Below the pieces are notes generated by a model. It saw only the letters and a list, made by a program, of their open reading frames with translations, was not told the origin of the DNA and ran no database searches. 64,000 nt of DNA. Origin: Verrucomicrobiota bacterium (GTDB lineage: Bacteria; Verrucomicrobiota; Verrucomicrobiia; CAIQCK01). The translations under genes were made by a program, and so were the position numbers. Within the stretch, counting starts at the first letter, position 1. Every line of letters begins with the position of its first letter. Positions 17,955 to 25,211 of the stretch are shown one piece after another. The stretch lies in the NCBI GenBank assembly GCA_026397915.1, contig JAPLTX010000012.1, positions 106,253 to 170,252 on the forward strand. The letters run 5' to 3'.

Positions 17955-18457
17955 GGCTTCTTAAGAAACTCCAATTCGCGCGCGCTAGCGTCCGTGCCGC
18001 GGGCCATCAGCTCATCCCGCGCTTCGCGCCAGAACGTGCGCACCGGCTCTGGCACAGCCGGCGCGTCCTGGAAACGCGCCTCCACGAAAACCTCGGCCAT
18101 CCGACAGGCCACCTCTAGCGTGACGACATCCTCGCCCATGCACAGGCAGTTGGCGTCGTTGACCACGCGCGCCAGCCGCGCGGTCTTCTCGGACTCGCAG
18201 CTCACCGCGCAAACGCCTTTGAACTTGCCTGCGGAGATGCTCGCGCCCGTGCCGCTGCCACAACAGTTAATGGCCAGTTCGGCTTCGCCGGAGTTCAGCG
18301 CGCGCGCGATGCGCTCGCCGACGGCGGGGAACTTGCAGAACTGCGCCGTGTCCGGACAGCCGACTTCGATGACGGTATGGCCGCGCGACTGCAAATGCGC
18401 CTTGATCGCCTCCTTGAGCTTGAAACCTTTCACAACCGATCCAATGGCGATTTTCAT
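17951..18457 (-). CDS. RpiB/LacAB-family sugar isomerase with altered active site (SqwI-like candidate)
   Basis: A 168-residue RpiB-fold protein. The catalytic cysteine loop is kept (NCCGSGTGASISAGKFKG). However, the N-terminal Asp-His pair of the usual S/CDHxG motif is replaced (IGSVVKGFKLK), and the conserved His before the NDxN segment is Val (RVVNDANCL). In normal RpiB these residues bind or turn over phosphorylated pentose. It overlaps both neighbours by 4 bases, next to a split transketolase. I infer an aldose-ketose isomerase for a non-phosphorylated, possibly sulfonated, sugar such as 4-deoxy-4-sulfoerythrose. Confidence 0.8.
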   Translation of the reverse strand: MKIAIGSVVKGFKLKEAIKAHLQSRGHTVIEVGCPDTAQFCKFPAVGERIARALNSGEAELAINCCGSGTGASISAGKFKGVCAVSCESEKTARLARVVNDANCLCMGEDVVTLEVACRMAEVFVEARFQDAPAVPEPVRTFWREARDELMARGTDASARELEFLKKP

Positions 18458-19413
18458 TTCGTTTTCCTTTCTGCCGCAATCCGCCGGCAGGCGTCGGCGA
18501 TCTGTTTCGGGCCGAAGCCGTGTTTGTCGAACAGGTATTGCTCGCTCGCCACTTCGCCGAACTGGTTCGGGACGCCAAGCCGGATGACCCGCGTCGGGCA
18601 TTGCTCGGACAACACCTCGCACACCGCGCCGCCAAGGCCGCCAATGATGTTCTGGTTCTCCACCGTCACCACGCCGCGCGTCTTTTGTGCTGACGTGACG
18701 AGTGTGGCTGCATCGAACGGCTTGACGGACGGATAGTGAAGCAGTTCGACCGACACACCTGCGCGCGCCAGCTCGTCCACGACCGCGACGGCAAACTGCG
18801 TCATGTAGCCGGTCGAGACGAGCGTCACGTTGCGACCCTCGCGCAGAACGACGGCTGTCTCCGGGTTGAACGCGTATTCGGCGTCGAACACCTTCGGCAC
18901 CTTGGAGCGGATAAGCTGCATGTAGGTCGGCTGGCGGCTCGCGGCCATGTGGCGCATCACCGAGCGCAACTCCAGCGCGTCGCACGGGCTATAGACGTGC
19001 ATGTTCGGCATCGCGCGCATGATCGCCAAGTCTTGGAAACACATGTGCGTGCCGCCGTTCGGGCCGGCGGTGATGCCCGGCGCGGTGCCGACGATCTTCA
19101 CGTTCATGTTCGCGTAAGCCACGCTGATGGTGACCTGGTCATACACGCGCCGTGTCGCGAAGCAGGTGAAGCTCGCGCAGAACGGCACCTTCCCCTCCGA
19201 CGCGAGGCCCGCGCCGATGCCGATCATGTTCGCCTCCGCCACGCCGATGTTCAGGAAGTTGGCCGGATGGCGGCTCGACACCGTCGGGTTGGTGCCGGAG
19301 GCTTTGCTCAGGTCGGCTTCGAGGCACATAACGTTCGGGTTTTGCTCGATCAGTTCGTTCAGCGTCTCGCCATAGACGAAACGCATTTCCATGCTGTGAA
19401 AATCTTTTCCCAT
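18454..19413 (-). CDS. Transketolase, C-terminal (pyrimidine-binding) subunit
   Basis: A 319-residue protein with the pyrimidine-binding domain (NIGVAEANMIGIGAGLASEGK, containing the catalytic Glu) and the C-terminal transketolase domain (VVTVENQNIIGGLGGAVCEVL). It pairs with the gene 10 bases upstream, which holds the thiamine-diphosphate-binding half. Split transketolases in catabolic operons include the apulose-phosphate and 6-deoxy-6-sulfofructose (SqwGH) enzymes. No kinase is present in the operon, which favours a non-phosphorylated substrate. Confidence 0.9.
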   Translation of the reverse strand: MGKDFHSMEMRFVYGETLNELIEQNPNVMCLEADLSKASGTNPTVSSRHPANFLNIGVAEANMIGIGAGLASEGKVPFCASFTCFATRRVYDQVTISVAYANMNVKIVGTAPGITAGPNGGTHMCFQDLAIMRAMPNMHVYSPCDALELRSVMRHMAASRQPTYMQLIRSKVPKVFDAEYAFNPETAVVLREGRNVTLVSTGYMTQFAVAVVDELARAGVSVELLHYPSVKPFDAATLVTSAQKTRGVVTVENQNIIGGLGGAVCEVLSEQCPTRVIRLGVPNQFGEVASEQYLFDKHGFGPKQIADACRRIAAERKTK

Positions 19414-19423
19414 GTTCGTATCC

Positions 19424-20284
19424 TCAGTAGGGCAGCGTCGCCTTCGCCGTCAGCGAGTTCAGGAATTTGTCGTAGGTCGCCTGGTCGGGGACTTTGATGT
19501 TGTGGCTCTCCGGCTTGTTCTCGACGAGACAGCAGCCCTTGGCTTTGATCGTGTGCGCGATGATCATCGCCGGCTTGCCGCGCACGGCGATGGCGGCGTT
19601 GATCGTCTTGTAGATCACGTCCCAATCATGCCCGTCCATCTCGAACACCTCCCAGCCGAACGCACGCCATTTGTCGCAGAGCGGCTCCAGCGTGAGCAGC
19701 TTGTCGGTGAAGTCGTCAATCTGCAGCTTGTTGTAGTCGGTGATGGCGACGAGGTTGTCGAGCTTGTGGTGCCCGGCGAACATCGCGGCCTCCCAGTTCT
19801 GGCCCTCGTTGCTCTCGCCGTCGCCAATGATGCAGAACACGTTGTGTTTCTTCCCATCAAGCCGCGCGGCATGTGCAGCGCCACAAGCGCACGAGAGGCC
19901 CTGGCCCAATGAGCCGGTGGTCATGTCAATCCCCGGCACATAGCGCGCGTCTGCGTGGCTCGGCAGCCGCGTGCCGTCGGCGTTGAGCGTCTTCAACCAC
20001 GCCATCGGGAAAAACCCTTGGTAGGCGAGCGCCAGATAAAGAACCGGCGCGGCGTGGCCCTTGGAGAGCACGAGCCGGTCGCGCTCGTCCCAGCGCGGGT
20101 TCGCCGGGTCCGTGCGCATGATCCGGTAGTAGAGCGTCATGACTATTTCCACGAGGCTGAACGCCCCGCCGAGGTGGCCCGAACCGGCGCGGCAGATCAT
20201 GTCAGTCATGATGTAGCGCCACTCGTCCGCCATCCGGTCGAACTCGGCGCGATCAAACGCCGGTTGTGTTGTTGTCTTGTCCAT
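19424..20284 (-). CDS. Transketolase, N-terminal (thiamine-diphosphate-binding) subunit
   Basis: A 286-residue protein. The ThDP motif begins GDGESNEGQNWEA and ends ITDYNKLQ, and SKGHAAPVLYLAL carries a conserved substrate/cofactor histidine. ATG 20284 (MDKTTTQPAF) is preferred over an in-frame start at 20320 because an AAAGGA ribosome site precedes it. With the next gene it forms a two-subunit transketolase that moves two-carbon units between sugars. Confidence 0.9.
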   Translation of the reverse strand: MDKTTTQPAFDRAEFDRMADEWRYIMTDMICRAGSGHLGGAFSLVEIVMTLYYRIMRTDPANPRWDERDRLVLSKGHAAPVLYLALAYQGFFPMAWLKTLNADGTRLPSHADARYVPGIDMTTGSLGQGLSCACGAAHAARLDGKKHNVFCIIGDGESNEGQNWEAAMFAGHHKLDNLVAITDYNKLQIDDFTDKLLTLEPLCDKWRAFGWEVFEMDGHDWDVIYKTINAAIAVRGKPAMIIAHTIKAKGCCLVENKPESHNIKVPDQATYDKFLNSLTAKATLPY

Positions 20285-20303
20285 CGTTGTTCCTTTCATC
20301 TCT

Positions 20304-21443
20304 TCAAGCCAGCCGCTCATACATCGCGACGAGATCGGCTTCGGTCATCGCGCGCGGATTGTTCCGCATAAGCGGGTGAAAACTTTCTTTGGCAAGATTC
20401 GGGATATCCGTCGTCGCGATGCCCGCGTCGCGCAGCGTGCAGGGCAAACCGCCGAGATGCTTTAGTTCGCGGACCAGCGCGATCAGTTCCTCTGTGCTGC
20501 CGACGCCGGCTCCTTGCAGGAACGCCGTCATGCGCTCGCCCATGACCGGGGCGTTAAAGCAAATGGCCTCCTCCAGCGTGAACGCGCACGCTGTGCCGTG
20601 GGCCATGTGATAGCGCGCCGACAGCGGGAACGAACACGCGTGCACCATCGCGTTTTTCGGCAACTGGAACGCCGCGCCCGCCAGCGTCGCGGCATAGCTC
20701 ATCGCGGAGCGCGCGTCGGCGTCGCTGGGCTGTTGCGCCGCGGGCTTCAGGTTGGCGCAGATGAGCCGCGCCGCTTCGATGGCCATCACGTCGCAAATCG
20801 GTTGATGGTTCCGCGACCAGTAACCTTCAATGGCGTGGCACAAAGCATCCAAGCCGGTCACGACCGTCACTTTCAGCGGCAGCGAGTGCGTCAACTCCGG
20901 GTCCACGACCGCGTGGACCGGATAGAGGGCGTCGCCTGCAATCGGCCCTTTGACCTGTTTCTCGGTGTCGCTCAGCACCGCGAAGGGTGTGACCTCCGAG
21001 CCGGTTCCCGCCGTCGTCGGCACCGCAATGAGCGGCAGTCGGGCCGGACCGAGTGGGACACCTTCGGAGTGAACTGCGCGGATGCTCGGCAAATTGCCAG
21101 CAGCGAGACACGCCGCCGCTTTCGCGCAATCCATCGCGCTACCGCCGCCGACAGCAATCACGACGTCATGTTGCTCGGCTCGCAGCCGTGCCGCCAACGC
21201 GTCAACGGAGGCTACTGTTGGGTCTGGCGTCACGTCAGAGAAGACGGGAATTCCTGGCAGCACTTCCTGCACACGTGCGAATGGCGGCAGCTTCACCAAG
21301 TCGCGGTCGGCCACCAACAACGGCCGGGCGCCGCGAGCAGCGGCGATTTGCGGAAGCTGCTGCACGCAGCCGTTGCCGAACGTCACGGTGGTTGGCAACT
21401 TGAAAGTCCAGAAGTTCGCGGCACTCATCGTTTTGGTTTCCAT
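20304..21443 (-). CDS. Iron-containing alcohol dehydrogenase
   Basis: A 379-residue group III alcohol dehydrogenase. Visible parts are the nucleotide-binding GGGSAMDCAKA and PTTAGTGSEVTPFAV, and metal ligands in GLDALCHAIEGYW and HACSFPLSARYHMAHGTAC. The family includes sulfoacetaldehyde reductase (SarD), glycerol and lactaldehyde dehydrogenases. Placed before the split transketolase and an exporter, it may reduce the C2 aldehyde product (sulfoacetaldehyde to isethionate); this is inference. It overlaps the ROK gene end by 19 bases. Confidence 0.9.
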   Translation of the reverse strand: METKTMSAANFWTFKLPTTVTFGNGCVQQLPQIAAARGARPLLVADRDLVKLPPFARVQEVLPGIPVFSDVTPDPTVASVDALAARLRAEQHDVVIAVGGGSAMDCAKAAACLAAGNLPSIRAVHSEGVPLGPARLPLIAVPTTAGTGSEVTPFAVLSDTEKQVKGPIAGDALYPVHAVVDPELTHSLPLKVTVVTGLDALCHAIEGYWSRNHQPICDVMAIEAARLICANLKPAAQQPSDADARSAMSYAATLAGAAFQLPKNAMVHACSFPLSARYHMAHGTACAFTLEEAICFNAPVMGERMTAFLQGAGVGSTEELIALVRELKHLGGLPCTLRDAGIATTDIPNLAKESFHPLMRNNPRAMTEADLVAMYERLA

Positions 21444-22645
21444 TGATGTAGCGCCAGCGCGGCTGCGCCGACAGCGCCGTTGTATTGGCCGAGCGTGGAG
21501 TTCGCGATGACAAGATCACGTCCGGCGTCGCCGAGTTCGCGGGCGGTTTCGTGAACGGTCGCGAGGAAGAGATCACCAAGGTCTGCCAGCGGGCCGGCGA
21601 AGATAATCTTCTCCGGGTTGAACAACTCGTTGATCTGGTGCGCCACCCATCCATGCACCCGTCCGACAGCCCGCACGAGCGACAAGGCGAACTCGTCGCC
21701 GTCGTGCGCTGCGGCGAGAACGTTGTCAATCGTCAGTTCGCCTTTCACATCGGCCAGTGCGGTCTTCTGCCTGCGTTCCAGCCCGCGCTGCGCCGCAGCC
21801 ACAATCGCGGAGAGTGACGCGACCTGTTCCAACTTCGCGCCGGCCTGCCAGCGCCATTCGCCGTTGCGGCGCGCCGACGCGGTTTCGGCCAGTTCCGCCG
21901 GCACGGGGCAGACCCAATGGCCGATCTCGCCAGCACGATGCTGGGCACCGTGCAACAGTTGGCCGTTCACCACCACGCCCGCCGCGATGCCGGAGCGGAT
22001 GCCAATACAGACAAAGTTCCGCAGACCGCGCCCAGCACCAAACCACAGCTCGGCCAGCGCCATCGAGCGGATGTTGTTCTCCAGGAAGACCGGCACGCCG
22101 AACCGCTCGCCCAGCCGCGCGCCGAGCGGCACGTCGCTCCATCCCGTGATGAAATCGTAGTGGACCGCGACGTTCGTCACCGGGTCAATTGCGCCCGGCA
22201 CGCCCACGCCGATGCCGAGCACCGGCCGCGAATCGCGCACCATCATCTCGTCAATCGCCAGCTCGATCTTCGCGAGAATCTGCGCCGCCGAGTCCGTCGG
22301 CCGGAGCGTCTTGTGGACCTGCCGGATCGGCTGCTGCGAAAAATCCACGACCGTCGCCATCAGGTTGCGCGCCTCGAAATCCACGCCGATGAAACGCCCG
22401 CCATCGGGGTTCGGCACGAGCGATGTCGGCGGCCGGCCGGCGGTTTCGCGCCCTGCGTTTTCGGTTTCGAGTAGGAAGCCTTCGCGCACGAGCCGGTCCA
22501 CGTAGATGCCTGCCGTGGAGGGCGCGAGCTTCAGGTCACGGGCCAGTTGCACGCGCGAGAGGCCGCCGTGCGCCCGCACGCGCCGCAGCAACTCGGCTTC
22601 GAGACTGGCGACGTGCTGATGTTTGGATTTGATGCGACGCGGCAT
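21425..22645 (-). CDS. ROK-family transcriptional repressor
   Basis: A 406-residue protein. A winged helix-turn-helix at residues about 15-60 (GGLSRVQLARDLKLAPSTAGIYVDRLVREGF) is followed by the ROK actin-like ATPase fold (GVDFEARNLMATVVDF, GIGVGVPGAIDP, FLENNIRSMALAELWFGAG). The GH-containing zinc site region is HRAGEIGHW, but the usual cysteine cluster is replaced by an Arg/Trp-rich loop. It is embedded in the operon 2 bases after the oxidoreductase, so it probably senses the sugar and regulates the operon itself. Confidence 0.88.
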   Translation of the reverse strand: MPRRIKSKHQHVASLEAELLRRVRAHGGLSRVQLARDLKLAPSTAGIYVDRLVREGFLLETENAGRETAGRPPTSLVPNPDGGRFIGVDFEARNLMATVVDFSQQPIRQVHKTLRPTDSAAQILAKIELAIDEMMVRDSRPVLGIGVGVPGAIDPVTNVAVHYDFITGWSDVPLGARLGERFGVPVFLENNIRSMALAELWFGAGRGLRNFVCIGIRSGIAAGVVVNGQLLHGAQHRAGEIGHWVCPVPAELAETASARRNGEWRWQAGAKLEQVASLSAIVAAAQRGLERRQKTALADVKGELTIDNVLAAAHDGDEFALSLVRAVGRVHGWVAHQINELFNPEKIIFAGPLADLGDLFLATVHETARELGDAGRDLVIANSTLGQYNGAVGAAALALHQWKPKR

Positions 22646-22647
22646 GT

Positions 22648-23673
22648 TCAGAACTTCACCAGCGCGCCCTTATCCACGCTCTCTTGCGCTTTCAGGCACA
22701 TTGCCACCGACCAACGGCCGTCCTCACCGGTCACGCGCGGTGGTTTCCCGGTTCGAACCGCCTCGGCCAGGCCGGCGATTTGGTCGGCCAGTTCATAGAC
22801 CTCGCCGGTCGCCTTCGGAATCTCTACATCCACGACCTTCTCACCGTCGAAGTGCTTCAAGAAGAACGTCGGATGAAATGTGCGGTCCATCGCGCCGCTC
22901 CAACTCGCCCAAATCGCGCCCTTCGAGCCGGTCAGCTTCGCGACCTGATGATGCTCAAACGCGCTCAGCGTCTGCGAGATCACCGCGTAGCGCCCGTCGG
23001 GGAAGTTCACAATGGCGCTGAAGTTGTCCTGCAATTCCGGCCGCTTCGGGTCGCGCGCGTTGGCGCTCGCATAGACCGACACCGGGTTGCCGCTGCCCGA
23101 CAGATACCAGCGCGCGAGGTCGAAGAAGTGGATTGGCTCCTCTAGGATCCAGTTGCCAACACGCTTGATGTCGTAGCGCCAGCCGTCCGAGCCGAGGCGG
23201 TAGGGGTTGCGCCACAACTCGATGAGCGCGTATTGCGGCTGGCCGATCGCGCCGGCGTCCACCAGTTCCTTGACCTTGCCCCAGAGCGCGGAGTAGCGGA
23301 ACTCGTGGCCCACGGCGATCTGAAGACCCTTCGCGCGCGCGAGTTGGACGAGGTCGTCGCAGTCGGCAATGGAGATGGCCATCGGCTTCTCCATCAACAA
23401 GTGCTTGCCCGCCTCCAGCACGGCGCGGCCGACCTCGTGGTGTAGGTGCGACGGAAGCGCCACGTCCACGACCTCGATGTCCGGCCGGCGCAGCAGTTCG
23501 CGGTAATCCGTTGTCACGGCGGCCTGCGGATGCTTGGCCTGCGCCTCGGCGCGGTTCTTGTCCGAGCGCTCGGCGATGGCGGCCAGATGCGTGCTCGCCC
23601 CGTCGGCGATGACCCGCGCATGGTGGCTGCCCCACGCGCCATACCCAATGAGACCAAAAGAGACTTTACTCAT
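22648..23673 (-). CDS. Gfo/Idh/MocA-family oxidoreductase (cytoplasmic)
   Basis: A 341-residue NAD(P)-binding protein: GLIGYGAWGSHHARV at the start, EKPMAISIADCDDL (the catalytic Lys motif EKP), and the C-terminal sheet domain. Unlike the other five in this window it has no signal or Tat leader, so it acts in the cytoplasm. It is the first gene of the minus-strand operon. NAD-dependent sulfoquinovosidases (GH188) belong to this fold family; it could be one, or a sugar dehydrogenase. The choice cannot be made from motifs alone. Confidence 0.88.
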   Translation of the reverse strand: MSKVSFGLIGYGAWGSHHARVIADGASTHLAAIAERSDKNRAEAQAKHPQAAVTTDYRELLRRPDIEVVDVALPSHLHHEVGRAVLEAGKHLLMEKPMAISIADCDDLVQLARAKGLQIAVGHEFRYSALWGKVKELVDAGAIGQPQYALIELWRNPYRLGSDGWRYDIKRVGNWILEEPIHFFDLARWYLSGSGNPVSVYASANARDPKRPELQDNFSAIVNFPDGRYAVISQTLSAFEHHQVAKLTGSKGAIWASWSGAMDRTFHPTFFLKHFDGEKVVDVEIPKATGEVYELADQIAGLAEAVRTGKPPRVTGEDGRWSVAMCLKAQESVDKGALVKF

Positions 23674-23687
23674 GATTCACCTTGGGG

Positions 23688-23710
23688 GTATTATTTTGAA
23701 ATCGAAATTA
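23688..23710 (+). promoter_or_regulatory. 23-bp shared upstream motif, copy 1
   Basis: A 23-bp AT-rich sequence identical to 30921-30943. It contains the direct repeat GAAATCGAAAT and lies 26 bases before the ATG at 23737, in the gap between divergent operons. It is probably an operator or promoter element. Confidence 0.5.
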
Positions 23711-23736
23711 CTGTCAAGCTTGCAAACGAGGTCCTC

Positions 23737-24417
23737 ATGAGAAACCTGCTTCATCCGACAAAGTTTTGGGCGGCGACGGCGGCTCTATGCGTCGCTCTAT
23801 TCGGCACCGAGCCGCTCAGCGCACAGGACGCCGACGGGTTCGTGCCGCTGTTCAACGGCAACAACCTGGACGGTTGGCAGGGAGCCACCGAGGTCTATGC
23901 CGTCGAAGATGGCAGGCTGGTGTGCAGGAAACACGGCCCCGGCGAGAAGGAGAGCACCGACAAGAACCTCTTCACCACGAAAGAGTATGCCGATTTCGTC
24001 CTCCGTTTTGAATTCAAGTTGGAGCCTGGCGCGAACAACGGCGTTGCCGTGCGTTCTCCCTTGAAGGGGCGCATCTCCGAAGTGGGCATGGAAATTCAAA
24101 TCCTCGACGACTATGCCGAGCAATACAAGAACCTGCAGCCGCATCAGTATCACGGTTCAATTTACTTGCTGGCGCCGGCCAAGCGGGGGCACTTGAAACC
24201 GGTGGGCCAGTGGAACAGCGAGGAGATCATGTTCCAAGGCCGCCGCGCCAAGGTCACGCTCAACGGCGTCGTGATCGTGGATGTAGACCTCGACAACCTG
24301 GAATACAAGAAATACCTCGACAAGAACACCGGCCGGATGCGAACCAAAGGCCACATCGGATTTCTGGGACACGGCAGCCGCGTCGAGTTCCGCAATATCC
24401 GCATCAAAGAACTTTAA
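23737..24417 (+). CDS. DUF1080 (3-keto-disaccharide hydrolase-like) secreted protein
   Basis: A 226-residue protein with a Sec signal peptide (cleavage near LSAQDA) and one concanavalin-like DUF1080 domain: GFVPLFNGNNLDGWQG, then DFVLRFEFKLEPGANNGVAVRSP and GHIGFLGHGSRVEFRNIRIKEL. The Pfam family is named for 3-keto-disaccharide hydrolase activity, cleaving glycosides after C3 oxidation. It is first in a plus-strand run with two other hydrolases. ATG 23737 is chosen by signal peptide position. Confidence 0.9.
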   Translation: MRNLLHPTKFWAATAALCVALFGTEPLSAQDADGFVPLFNGNNLDGWQGATEVYAVEDGRLVCRKHGPGEKESTDKNLFTTKEYADFVLRFEFKLEPGANNGVAVRSPLKGRISEVGMEIQILDDYAEQYKNLQPHQYHGSIYLLAPAKRGHLKPVGQWNSEEIMFQGRRAKVTLNGVVIVDVDLDNLEYKKYLDKNTGRMRTKGHIGFLGHGSRVEFRNIRIKEL

Positions 24418-24474
24418 ATTCTTTGAGAGGAGTGCGAAAACTCGGCAGAAGAAGGAAGAAGGACGAAACGAAAA

Positions 24475-25191
24475 ATGAAATTGATTCACCTCATACTGAC
24501 TGGCGTCTGGTGCGGCATTCTCGCAGGCACGTCATTTATGGCGGACGGCGCAGAGCCGAACACCCTGACCGATGCCGAGAAGACATCCGGCTGGAGGCTG
24601 CTCTTTGACGGCCAGACGCTCGCTGGCTGGAAAGCCAGCGAAGACCCCGCGTCGTTCTCGGTCCGCGAGGGCATGATAGTGGCCCACGCCTGCGGCACGG
24701 CGATCAAGGGACAGGCCCCGCATCCCAAGTGCCACCTGTTCTACGTCGGACCGGACGGCCACGCCTCATTCACCAACTTCGAGTTCCAGGCCGACGTCAA
24801 GGCCGAACCCAATTCCAACAGCGGCATCTATTTCCACACGGAGTTTGTGGAAAACGCCTGGCCACAGAAAGGCTTCGAGATTCAGATTGACGCTGATCCT
24901 TCGCATCCGAAAAAGACCGGCAGCCTCTACGCCGTGGCGGATATCACCGAAGCGCTGGTGCGGGACAATGCGTGGTTCCATCTGCACGTGATCGTGCGCG
25001 GCAAGCAGGTGGTCATCGAGGTGGACGGCAAGACCGTGGTAAATTGGACGCAGCCGGAAGGCTTCATCGTTCGCCACCCGCCATGGTTCTCCGAGCGAAA
25101 GCTCTCCCGCGGCACGTTCGCACTGCAAGCGCACGACGCGAAAAGCGTGGTCTGTTTCAAGAACATCCGCGTCAAGCCGCTGGACAAGTGA
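24475..25191 (+). CDS. DUF1080 (3-keto-disaccharide hydrolase-like) secreted protein
   Basis: A 238-residue protein with a signal peptide (LTGVWCGILAGTSFMADGAE) and a DUF1080 domain: WRLLFDGQTLAGWKASED, then NFEFQADVKAEPNSNSGIYF. It is only distantly similar to its neighbour at 23737, so the substrate probably differs. It ends 20 bases before the next gene's preferred start. Confidence 0.88.
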   Translation: MKLIHLILTGVWCGILAGTSFMADGAEPNTLTDAEKTSGWRLLFDGQTLAGWKASEDPASFSVREGMIVAHACGTAIKGQAPHPKCHLFYVGPDGHASFTNFEFQADVKAEPNSNSGIYFHTEFVENAWPQKGFEIQIDADPSHPKKTGSLYAVADITEALVRDNAWFHLHVIVRGKQVVIEVDGKTVVNWTQPEGFIVRHPPWFSERKLSRGTFALQAHDAKSVVCFKNIRVKPLDK

Positions 25192-25211
25192 TGCTCCACA
25201 ATCCACCTCGT

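Noticed and set aside
17951..20284. Pentose phosphate pathway operon (ordinary RpiB plus transketolase)
   Set aside because: The isomerase lacks key phosphate-site residues, the transketolase is split, and an exporter and ADH are co-transcribed.
18454..20284. Apulose-4-phosphate transketolase (AptAB) of an apiose pathway
   Set aside because: Kept as the main alternative, but no apulose kinase or apiose isomerase lies in the operon and the sulfonate-type exporter argues against it.
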